Below, piece by piece: positions 23,394-33,024 of a stretch of 64,000 nt of DNA. This DNA is from Lycorma delicatula (Eukaryota > Arthropoda > Insecta > Hemiptera > Fulgoridae): assembly GCF_047948215.1 (NCBI RefSeq), contig NC_134465.1, positions 13,120,522 to 13,184,521 of the forward strand, in the 5' to 3' direction. Position numbers and translations under genes: made by a program. The first letter of the stretch is position 1, and each line of letters starts with the position of its first letter. Under the pieces are notes generated by a model that was not told where the DNA came from, ran no database searches, and saw nothing but the letters and a program-made list of their open reading frames with translations.

Positions 23394-25855
23394 TTTTTTT
23401 TTTTTGTCTTCAGTCATTTGACTGGTTTGATGCAGCTCTCCAAGATTCCCTATCTAGTGCTAGTCGTTTCATTTCAATATACCCTCTACATCCTACATCC
23501 CCAACAATTTGTTTTACATACTCCAAACGTGGCCTGCCTACACAATTTTTCCCTTCTACCTATCCTTCCAATATTAAAGCGACTATTCCAGGATGCCTTA
23601 GTATGTGGCGTATAAGTCTGTTTCTTCTTTTAACTATATTTTTCCAAATGCTACTTTCTTCATCTATTTGCCGCAATACCTCTTCATTTGTCACTTTATC
23701 CACCCATCTGATTTTTAACATTCTCCTATAGCACCACATTTCAAAAGCTTCTAATCTTTTCTTCTCAGATACTCCGATTGTCCAAGTTTCACTTCCATAT
23801 AAAGCGACACTCCAAACATACACTTTCAAAAATCTTTTCCTGACATTTAAATTCATTTTTGATGTAAACAAATTATATTTCTTACTGAAGGCTCGTTTAG
23901 CTTGTGTTATTCGGCATTTTATATCGCTCCTGCTTCGTCCATCTTTAGTAATTTTACTTCCCAAATAACAAAATTCTTCTACCTCCATAATCTTTTCTCC
24001 TCCTATTTTCACATTCAGTGGTCCATCTTTGTTATTTCTACTACATTTCATTACTTTTGTTTTGTTCTTGTTTATTTTCATGCGATAGTTTTTGCGTAGG
24101 ACTTCATCTATGCCGTTCATTGTTTCTTCTAAATCCTTTTTACTCTCGGCTAGAATTACTATATCATCAGCAAATCGTAGCATCTTTATCTTTTCACCTT
24201 GTACTGTTACTCCGAATCTAAATTGTTCTTTAACATCATTAACTGCTAGTTCCATGTAAAGATTAAAAAGTAACGGCGATAGGGAACATCCTTGTCGGAC
24301 TCCCTTTCTTATTAGGGCTTCTTTCTTATGTTCTTCAATTGTTATTGTTGCTGTTTGGTTCCTGTACATGTTAGCAATTGTTCTTCTATCTCTGTATTTG
24401 AACCCTAATTTTTTTAAAATGCTGAACATTTTATTCCAGTCTACATTATTGAAAGCCTTTTCAAGGTCTATAAACGCCAAGTATGTTGGTTTGTTTTTCT
24501 TTAATCTTCCTTCTACTATTAATCTGAGGCCTAAAATTGCTTCCCTTGTCCCTATACTTTTCCTGAAACCAAATTGGTCTTCTCCTAACACTTCTTCCAC
24601 TCTCCTCTCAATTCTTCTGTATAAAATTCTAGTTAAGATTTTTGATGCATGACTAGTTAAACTAATTGTTCTGTATTCTTCACATTTATCTGCCCCTGCT
24701 TTCTTTGGTATCATAACTATAACACTTTTTTTGAAGTCTGATGGAAATTCCCCATTTTCATAAATATTACACACCAGTTTGTATAATCTATCAATCGCCT
24801 CCTCACCTGCACTGCGCAGTAATTCTACAGGTATTCCGTCTATTCCAGGAGCCTTTCTGCCATTTAAATCTTTTAATGCTCTCTTAAATTCAGATCTCAG
24901 TATTGTTTCTCCCATTTCATCCTCCTCAACTTCCTCTTCTTCCTCTATAACACCATTTTCTAATTCATTTCCTCCGTATAACTCTTCAATATATTCCACC
25001 CATCTATCGACTTTACCTTTCGTATTATATATTGGTGTACCGTCTTTGTTTAACACATTATTACATTTTAATTTATGTACCCCAAAATTTTCCTTAACTT
25101 TCCTGTATGCTCCGTCTATTTTACCAATGTTCATTTCTCTTTCCACTTCTGAACACTTTTCTTTAATCCACTCTTCTTTCACCAGTTTGCACTTCCTGTT
25201 TATAGTATTTCTTAATTGCCGATAGTTCCTTTTACTTTCTTCATCACTAGCATTCTTATATTTTCTACGTTCATCCATCAGCTGCAATATATCGTCTGAA
25301 ACCCAAGGTTTTCTACCAGTTCTCTTTATTCCGCCTAAGTTTGCTTCTGCTGATTTAAGAATTTCCTTTTTAACATTCTCCCATTCTTCTTCTACATTTT
25401 CTACCTTATCTTTTTTACTCAGACCTCTTGCGATGTCCTCCTCAAAAATCTTCTTTACCTCCTCTTTCTCAAGCTTCTCTAAATTCCACCGATTCATCTG
25501 ACACCTTTTCTTCAGGTTTTTAAACCCCAATCTACATTTCATTATCACCAAATTATGGTCGCTATCAATGTCTGCTCCAGGGTAAGTTTTGCAGTGAACG
25601 AGTTGATTTCTAAATCTTTGCTTAACCATGATATAATCTATCTGATACCTTGCAGTATCGCCTGGCTTTTTCCAAGTGTATATTCTTCTATTATGATTTT
25701 TAAATTGGGTGTTGGCAATTACTAAATTATACTTCGTGCAAAACTCTATAAGTCGGTCCCCTCTTTCATTCCTTTTGCCCAGCCCGTATTCACCCACTAT
25801 ATTTCCTTCCTTGCCTTCTCCAATGCTTGCATTCCAATCTCCAACTATTATTAAA
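23394..25855 (-). mobile_element. 5'-truncated non-LTR retrotransposon (LINE) with target-site duplication
   Basis: The element reads from 25855 down to a poly(A) tail, seen as a T run at 23391-23406. The 13-base sequence tttttgccatttt lies on both sides (23382-23394 and 25856-25868), as expected of a target-site duplication. Inside are the C-terminal part of an endonuclease, a complete reverse transcriptase and a C-terminal domain. The element starts within the endonuclease ([13 protein letters not shown]), so it is truncated at its 5' end, as is usual for incomplete target-primed reverse transcription. RTE-like clade is my best guess; a tree would be needed. Confidence 0.9.
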
Positions 25856-25863
25856 TTTTTGCC
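23410..25863 (-). pseudogene. LINE endonuclease-reverse transcriptase ORF, truncated, one premature stop
   Basis: Open from the truncation point to a TAG at 23560-23562. Beyond it the same frame continues 50 codons to the natural-looking TGA at 23410-23412, just before the poly(A) tail. Domain order: endonuclease part (GDWNASIG, then the SDHNLVIM motif), a charged linker, RT motifs ([25 protein letters not shown], motif A with the catalytic Asp; [25 protein letters not shown], motif C) and the C-terminal [19 protein letters not shown] region, then [18 protein letters not shown]. The protein nicks DNA and copies element RNA into the break. The apparent start at 25797 is GTG and is not the real start: the frame is open further upstream. 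Near-intact coding suggests a fairly recent insertion. Confidence 0.88.
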
Positions 25864-26009
25864 ATTTTATAAAAGAATAATTTACAAGTGTAGGATTCCT
25901 CTAGTTGAAAACATAATCCTCTAGTAAAAACATAAGAGTAAGAATTAACCAAACAATCCATTTATAACACTAATAAGTTAAATTAAAAACAATTGAACAC
26001 ATTATATTT

Positions 26010-26168
26010 TTAATTAAACAACTTTACCAATTCTTCCTGTTTAATTTGATATTGTTTTTCCTTTATTATAAACATCAAACCTTCACAGTTACAGTTTTTA
26101 TCTAAACTTAAAGGATCATTTTCTTCTTTTATAGGAAACACTGTGTATAATTTATTATGATCTATTCC
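26010..26168 (-). CDS. Putative terminal exon of an unidentified gene (KEE-rich protein)
   Basis: On the minus strand a polypyrimidine tract and acceptor (ctgttgcag, AG at 26169-26170) precede 52 codons in phase 0, closing with TAA at 26010-26012. The peptide contains VFPIKEENDPLSLDKNC near its start and ends QEELVKLFN. Short IKEE(N/P)-type segments are typical of the linker exons of insect C2H2 zinc-finger genes, and two such arrays flank this locus on the other strand. That link is inference. No domain is recognised and the full gene is not in view. It could be an orphaned exon of a duplicated zinc-finger gene. Confidence 0.5.
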   Translation of the reverse strand, partial: GIDHNKLYTVFPIKEENDPLSLDKNCNCEGLMFIIKEKQYQIKQEELVKLFN

Positions 26169-26377
26169 CTGCAACAGAAAAATTTCACACGCTACTGTAA
26201 TATTAAAATAATTTCCGTTCTGAGTTAACCGCTAAATTAAGCTGTTGGACTAAATTATACAATAAGAATAGAAATTATTCAAAAACTAAATATCTTTTAC
26301 ATCAGCTACAAACAACTAACCAAAAACTACATTTTTCCCTCCTCCAGTGAAATTTTAATTATATATCTTTTACTTAC

Positions 26378-26530
26378 ACAATCGTACTCCATGTCTTCAT
26401 TATACTGTGAAAATAAACATTGTTTCTTCAGGTATGCTTTCTTCTAATTCTGTTTTAACATCGATCAAAGTGTTTAATGTAACTTCATAAAAAAATGTAT
26501 TATTAATGAACGCATTCATTTTCTGTAAAA
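26378..26530 (-). CDS. Putative internal exon upstream of the KEE-rich exon
   Basis: On the minus strand cattttttacag precedes an open frame beginning KMNAFINNTFFYEVT and running through IDVKTELEESIPEE. At about 26411 that frame ends. A shifted frame reads YNEDMEYDC up to a consensus donor, gtaagt, at 26372-26377. Either a one-base frameshift has broken the exon or a second acceptor (ttattttcacag) is used. It precedes the 26010-26168 exon across an intron of about 200 bases. Confidence 0.4.
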
Positions 26531-27479
26531 AATGAAAAAATCAAAATAACTAAATTTTTATTCAGTTAAACCTGAAAAATAAAAACAATATCTAGGCTGA
26601 ATACAACCTTTCCACAGGGTTTGAGCTATTAATACAGTAGCCCTTTTATGTTAATGATTTTACTTTCAAAAGATATGAGTTCTCAGTGTAATCCTGCATT
26701 TAGAATTTTACTGTCAATTTCCACCCGATTTCTCTGTTATTTGTCATTACTGAATTAAATCGTGCACTTAAATTAATGCTTTCATGAAAACTATTCTCCA
26801 TTTAAGTATAAATCAATACGCTAAGTACAGTTAAAAACAAGCTAAAACATACAGTTTTATTTGAAGTACATTTTACCAAAGCTTTTTCTAAGATATTTTT
26901 TACTACTTTTAAATATTAAGCTAATTATTTTTCATTTTTTTGTCAATATTATTTTTAAAATGTTTATTATACGAAACATTTAAAAATAATTAGCTTAATA
27001 TTTGATGTATACTTAGAATGGAGTTGTAGTTTTAATGAAAACATTAGTAAAATGTACGATTAAATTCAATGGTGAGAGATAACGAGAAGTTCCTTTCAAC
27101 AAGCAGTCTATTTATAACATTAGGGTTAAACTATCTCTTAATCCTGATGGTTACGTTATTATTTATCGCAGTTATACCTGCAATACAAAAAGTGTTTGCA
27201 AATGAACATAACTTAATGTAGCTTTATACTTACTGCCGGTGCAAAATTAGTAATATGTTATTAATAGATAAAATTGGAGGAGATTGAATTAACTGAGTTT
27301 TGAGAATAAAATATTTCCATTGTGTTGCAATTTATTTTGTTAAGTTATTTATATTTACTAGCCTGTAATTTCATTATTAAAAGTAGTTCATGTGGAAAAA
27401 TTAGTGTTATTTATGCTTTTACATTTGAGAGTTTTTGTTATTCTGAAAGTTAATTACTATTAATGTAGCAGATCGGTGT
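26531..27479. other. Non-coding interval with 22-bp inverted repeat
   Basis: No gene seen. It contains the perfect inverted repeat 26911-26932 / 26982-27003 with a nested hairpin. Confidence 0.45.
26911..27003. repeat. Perfect 22-bp inverted repeat with nested hairpin
   Basis: Arms 26911-26932 and 26982-27003 are exact reverse complements. Inside, tttttaaa(a)tgttt and aaacatttaaaaa (about 26952-26986) pair almost perfectly and overlap the right arm, giving two competing folds. No coding content. Confidence 0.8.
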
Positions 27480-27740
27480 TTTTTTTTTTGGCAGTTGTTA
27501 AAACAGTTCTTTTCAATATGGTAATTATCTCTGCAGCAAACTGATATAATTGGCGGCAATCATTTGGTTTAATGTGAAGAAGCAGTTGTAATGTACACTT
27601 CCAAATGGAGTGCTTATGACCGATGTCGTGAACAGTAGAAAAAGGAATCTTCAGTCTGTAACTAGATCGCGTAATAGACTTATCGGGCAGTGAATATATC
27701 GCTTACTTTATGTACAGTCTCTTAACTAACTGAAACCTTC
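27480..27740 (-). pseudogene. DDE transposase N-terminal relic (IS630-type)
   Basis: A minus-strand frame reads SITRSSYRLKIPFSTVHDIG then HKHSIWKCTLQLLLHIKPND. This matches the layout KS.RRASREL.IP.STVH.I.HK then Y..QLLQ.L.P.D of the N-terminal DNA-binding half of the insect transposase type also seen at 53.7 kb. The catalytic half is absent. DNA as far as 28090 may belong to the same relic but was not readable. Confidence 0.5.
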
Positions 27741-28448
27741 TGATGATTTCCAGTTTGTGAAACCCATCTTCTAGTCTCCAGTTCATATCCTTGGAATACA
27801 ATAGATTTGGATGTAGGAGAATTGACATTCAATTCAGTTCATACAAGCCGTTGAACATACATAACTGATTGAAAGCAAAGCATAAACTGAATATTTTTTG
27901 TGGGGGTCTGCATCTTGATGGACTACAATTGCATTCAATTCGGTTTGTATATGCTGCTGACTCTAAGAGTATACTGAACAAATTTTTGAGATACATTCTG
28001 TCATTTGACCCTACATTTAAGAGATTACAATGACCGTTTTCTTAAATGTGGACCATTAGTTTTGGATGCTTTCAGCCCAGACTTCCTGTATATAAAATGC
28101 ATGGGTAGGTCTGATCAACATGCATATTGATAAAACGAATAAATCTATTTACCTGTTATAAATTTGCAAAATAGTTTTGTTTTCCTAAAACATAGTTGTG
28201 ATAATAAAGTTTCAACCAAATATATAAATATAAGATAAGTAAAATACCTTATTATAATAAAGTTAACTCATTGATGATTAATTAATATCCAAAACCACTT
28301 TGATTATGAATATATCTTTAAAATATTCTATTTTTTTATACGTGTTTAGTGACTTTTTACAAGATATAATACTTAATGTTATTGTAATTCAAATAGTTTT
28401 ACGTTATTCATAATTACCTTTGAATTATTAGTTATTTTTAATTTACAG

Positions 28449-29096
28449 GTTATTATTGATAAAGGAACCTCCAAGGGAAGTACCAAGAATCGCATTACTC
28501 AAAAGAGATGTGTAAATAATTCAGTATATGATGGAATTATGAAAGAAAAATCCATTGAATATAATCAAAGTTATAATTCAAAATCACATTTTAATATTCA
28601 TACAAAAACGAAAAATTATGATTGTAATTTCTGCCAAAAACGTTTTAGTGATGTTTCTTATTTAAAGATGCATATTAATTTACACACCAAGGAGAAAAAT
28701 TATGTATGTAAATTTTGTCAAAAGTCATTTAATTTCAGAAGAAATTTAACGAGGCATCTTAAAAAACAAACAAATAAGAAAAATTATATTTGTAACTTTT
28801 GTCAAAAGTCATTAAATTCTGAATGCTGTTTAAAGCATTTAAAGATCCATCTTGCTACTCATATGAAGGAGAAAAATTATGTATGTAAATTTTGTCAAAA
28901 GTCATTTAATATTAAAAGCAATTTAACGACACATCTTAATATTCATAAAAATGAGAGAAATTATGTTTGCAACTTTTGTCAAATGTCATTTAATTGTAAA
29001 AGCTATTTAAAGAGACATCTTAATAATCATACAAAAGAGAAAAATTATGTTTGTACATTTTGTCAGAAGTCTCTTTTAATCAAAGTTCTAATTTAA
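28449..29096 (+). CDS. C2H2 zinc-finger exon (about six fingers), terminal exon candidate
   Basis: It starts after taatttacag (AG at 28447-28448) in phase 0, with a 30-codon basic lead-in (VIIDKGTSKGSTKNRITQKR) before the ATG at 28539. A degenerate half finger comes first. Fingers then follow every 28 residues: YDCNFCQKRFSDVSYLKMH, YVCKFCQKSFNFRRNLTRH (last His replaced by Gln), YICNFCQKSL (spacing altered, CLKHLKIHLATH), YVCKFCQKSFNIKSNLTTH and YVCNFCQMSFNCKSYLKRH. A sixth is cut by a frameshift, ending LLIKVLI at 29096. Linkers are TKEKNY rather than the usual TGEKPY. A nuclear DNA-binding role is known for the family; the target cannot be inferred. It could still encode a shortened protein or be an early pseudogene. 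Upstream exons were not located. Confidence 0.6.
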   Translation, partial: VIIDKGTSKGSTKNRITQKRCVNNSVYDGIMKEKSIEYNQSYNSKSHFNIHTKTKNYDCNFCQKRFSDVSYLKMHINLHTKEKNYVCKFCQKSFNFRRNLTRHLKKQTNKKNYICNFCQKSLNSECCLKHLKIHLATHMKEKNYVCKFCQKSFNIKSNLTTHLNIHKNERNYVCNFCQMSFNCKSYLKRHLNNHTKEKNYVCTFCQKSLLIKVLI

Positions 29097-29550
29097 ATCG
29101 CATTTAAATATTCATACTAAGGAGAAAAATTATATTTGTAACTTTTGTCAGAAGTGTTTTTATGAAATTTCTAATTTAAAATCTCATTTAAATATTCATA
29201 CTAAGGAGAAACATTATATTTGTAACGTTTGTCAAAAATCATTTAATGCCAGAAGCAATTTAAAGAGACATGTAAATATTCATACAAAAGAATAAAAATT
29301 ATGTTTCTAACTTTTGTCAGTAGTCTTTTAATCAAAATTCTACTTTAAAATCACATTTAAGAATTCATACTAGGAGAAAGAATATATTTGTAATTTTTGT
29401 CAAAAGTCGTTTAATAATAAAAATCATTTAAAGAGACATCTTAATATTTATACAAAAGAGGACGATTGTGCTTGTAACTTCTGCCAAAAGTCGTTTTATC
29501 GCATTTGATTTTAAAAAACACATTTATTTCCACTCTAAAGAAAAAAATTA
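29097..29550 (+). pseudogene. Decayed continuation of the zinc-finger array
   Basis: After a one-base loss near 29097 the array continues in another frame: NLNRHLNIH equivalents, YICNFCQKCFYEISNLKSH, YICNVCQKSFNARSNLKRH, then a stop (TAA near 29292). Further broken units include TLKSHLRIH, YICNFCQKSFNNKNHLKRH and CNFCQKSFYRI. About six more 84-bp units can be followed. The ancestral exon therefore had roughly twelve fingers. Confidence 0.75.
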
Positions 29551-30129
29551 ATGTTTGTAACGTTTATCAAAAATCTTTTAAGTTTTTTAAGCATGGCACT
29601 TTTGGTATGTAATATTTTTATACATAAAAAATCTTTTAATAGAGTTATATTTTAGAAAGACATCTTAACGTTATTCTTATTAGAGAATCATTATGACCTT
29701 TAAAATTCTTATCGTAAGAAAATTGATTAAGGAAAAAATTAATAGCATTCTTTCAAGTGTGTGTAATTTAAGATTCATATAACAAAATTTATTTAATGTT
29801 TATAATTTAACATTACATTTTTCTCACTTTTATATGTTGCAACTAAAGGTGGAGAGGTTTCAATTTATATATTACTGTATTTTATAATGTGTGGGTATGT
29901 TTATGAACATTTTAAGTCCAGAACCATGGCAATCAGAAAATTTGGTGTAAAAAAGTGTGTGTAAAGTTCTTAAGTGAGACTTGTTATACAAATCACAAGT
30001 TACATGTGTTTTTCTTGAACATTTTTTCAAGTGCATTTTCACAAATAACCGTGATCATGAATGAATTTAAAGTCTCGTTCTGATTTTATATTAAAGTTAA
30101 CTTTATAATAATAATAAAACCACACAAGA
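29551..30129. other. Non-coding flank of zinc-finger array
   Basis: One further CNVYQKSF-like trace ends near 29590. After that only AT-rich DNA is seen. Confidence 0.4.
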
Positions 30130-30770
30130 AGTGTGTAATCTGATATCTGTGCCGCAACTAGTTTCAATGTTTTCCTCCGTGCTTTTATGAATACCATCTT
30201 TTAATTGTATTCTTTATACAATTAAAAGTGTCAACAGCCTCATTACCTTATGTTTAATTTTAATGGTTCTGAAAATTCAAAATAAATTAAACTTCAGAAA
30301 ACGCAATAGAAATTGTTTGTTCAGTATAAAAGATTATAATTTATGCAGGTTATTAATTTTTCACATACTATTTGTTCCGCACAAGATCTTCCCTTTCTAA
30401 ACCACCCTGATGTATTCTCCAAGTTGTTTATTGATGTGCCCTTGTATTCTCTACAACTTTTGTAAGATTTTATAGATTACTGAAAGAAGAGAAATTCCTC
30501 TGAAATTATTAACTTCCATTTTGTCTCCTTTTTTTGTGTAAACGGTAAATTAGGGCAGACTGCACTTGTTGGATTTTTCCTGTATCCCAAATGTTCTAAA
30601 AATAATTTCTATAATAGATCATATATTAACTATCTAATCATCATAATTTAAAAAATTGCATTGTTATTCTCACCAGATGCTTTATTATTTTTTTAGAAAT
30701 ATGATTATATATTCTTTATTTTTTGTTTATTTGGGGGATTTGAGTTTTTTAGTTAAGTTACTAGTTTCAA
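30130..30770 (-). pseudogene. LINE reverse-transcriptase relic, copy A
   Basis: The minus strand of 30395-30600 reads NIWDTGKIPTSAVCPNLPF, GDKMEVNNFRGISLLSVIYK and RIQGHINKQLGEY. These correspond to RT blocks of an RTE-like LINE (PLHKKGDK..CNNYRGISLL..YK and R....L.EYQ.GFR). Toward 30130 the frame dissolves. About 30185-30480 aligns with copy B and 30520-30760 with copy C. A private inverted duplication sits at 30198-30228. Confidence 0.65.
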
Positions 30771-32139
30771 ACAGTTGAGCTTTTCTTTGGGGTTCTTTGC
30801 TGTTTCAATAGTTTTTCATAATAATTTGCTAAAGTTTTGCTATCACAAGTTTATTCGACTTAATTATAAATATTTTTACTTAAATTTTATCTGCAATTCA
30901 TTTTTTAGAAATAAATTTTCTTTGTGAGTAGACTTATTTTATTGTAATAAAAATCTCAGTTTATTTAAATTTCAGTTTTAGAAATACACATATAAAATAT
31001 AAATTGTAATTCTTATGTGATGATAATAACATTTTGTTCATTTGTGAAATTGAAACTTACGGATTAAATGATAATTTATATATGTTTATTTTATTTTAAA
31101 AGTTGTATTATCGATTAATTTTCAAATGTACATTCCAAGTGGTTCATTTTTTAATCTAATAAAGTGTCACAGAAAACAGATTGCTTTTTTATTTAAAACA
31201 TTCCTTTTTATTAAAATAATAAATAGATTGTATTAGTGTGACTGAATGCAAGTTTATTAAAAATATTTTGTATTATTATGATCATTAAAACTAAATTAAG
31301 CTACTCTTTTTGCCCAACCTACGTGGTGAAAGTGTTACTAAAGTGTGTGTACATCCAGGTTTGGATTTCTGTAACGTTAACCTTTCCATTTTAAATGTTT
31401 ATTGTTCCAACTCTGGAGTTCTGATTTTGGTGGCTTCTTATCAAAAAATAGATTGTTTTGAGATGCAGCATTTATAAAAATATCATTTTTTTATCTTTAG
31501 TGATCGAATAGTAATTAGTGTCTTATGTTTATACGCTATCTGTACTTGTTATTCTTTTATTTATCATTATTGTAATGTTACTTTATTTTCTTGTTATGGA
31601 TAATAATTTAAAGATAATTTGTTCCAGCATTTTTTTTTTTTTTTTGAATTTTGACTCATTTTCATTCTCTTTTTTTCAGTTCGTTTCTTTCCACAGCTAT
31701 TTTCTTTTTCTATTTCTCAACTCATGATTGAAAATTAATTTTCTTAAGAGTTGCTGTTTTAAAAAACTTTCTGCAATTACTACCTCTCAAGATCCTTTTT
31801 TTAATTGTTTCAATCTGATTTATTTTGCTTTTCTTTCAGCAAAAATCTATTAATTTTTTTCAGTATTCAGTACTTGTAAAAAAAAAGTGACAAAAGAAAC
31901 AATCTTTCTTTTCGATGCCTATTAAATGTTTTCGTATTTTAATAGAATTACAATTGCTGGAAAATGATTAATGTTCAGTAATGACACAAATTCATAAAAT
32001 AATGAAATTTTAGTAGTTTAAATCTGTGCAGTCGAAGAAATCAAAATTTTAAATAAAAACGGGTTCAGTTTTTATTTTTTGAAACTGTTGAATAATAATA
32101 ATTCATAATTTTATTAATTTCCTAGATTGTCCTTTTTGT
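30771..32139. other. Non-coding interval, no gene seen
   Basis: AT-rich with long T runs (31630-31646). The hydrophobic short frame at 31518-31727 is a T-rich artefact. Confidence 0.45.
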
Positions 32140-32560
32140 AATCTAAACTTTTCCTACCGCATTTAGTTTTCCTCCATTCTTTTTACTATCTAGAACACAA
32201 TTAAAAGGGACCATACTCTCATTACCTTAAGCATTTTTTTAATTTAATGGTGCCGATAATTCAGAATAAATTTAACTTTAGAAAAGGCATGAAAATTGTT
32301 CAGTTAAAAAGTTTAATGTTTATGTCCATTTCTACCAGCAGAATCGCATACCTTTTTAAAATATAATTATATAGTTCTTGTATTTCACCATTCTTTCTCA
32401 GATTATTAATCTTACACAAACTATTTGTTTCTGTTCATTAACTTCCCTTTCTAAACCGTCCTGATCTACTCAAATTGTTTATTGATGTGCCCTTCTTTCT
32501 ATTCTCTACTATTTTTGATAAGATTGTATAAGTGACTGAAAGAAGAGAAGTTCCTCCTCT
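32140..32560 (-). pseudogene. LINE reverse-transcriptase relic, copy B
   Basis: Aligns with copy A over shared words: acaattaaaag, ctcattacctta, cttccctttctaaacc, ttgtttattgatgtgccctt, ctgaaagaagagaa. Same orientation. It carries an insertion of about 80 bases (around 32310-32390) absent from copy A. It ends about where the NNYRGISLL block would begin. Confidence 0.6.
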
Positions 32561-33024
32561 CTAATTACACTGACAAACATAATTTTTGTGTACTAACATG
32601 TGATACATGATTTTAATCTTTTTTTTGATGCTGAAAACAAATATGAACTCAGAATCTTTCTATCAGTCACCATTTTTGTAATTTTTTTTAATTTTAATTA
32701 AAGTATATTTTTCATTTTTCTGCAAAGTTAGCATTTTAAGCTCCTACATATTGTATTTTGTTAGCTCATCTTTTATTGTTTAACTTTTAACATAATTTGT
32801 AAGATATAAATAAACAATACTAGAAAAAGAATTAAATCCGTATCACAGTCACATATTATGACATCATGTCTAATACTGAAGAGTGAGCCTTCACGGACAA
32901 TATTAATCATGTCTAAATAGGCCAAAACATGCAGCTGAAAACACAGCTGTGTTTGTATTAAGCACTGAATTAATTTTGTTCACTCTTATTGATATCTTAA
33001 GTTTATTAATAGTGCAGTGTCATA

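Noticed and set aside
23294..25225. Several plus-strand frames of 65-148 codons
   Set aside because: They are shadows of the minus-strand LINE ORF.
28600..29500. CRISPR-like regular repeats
   Set aside because: The 84-base period is the zinc-finger codon period; the units translate to C2H2 fingers.
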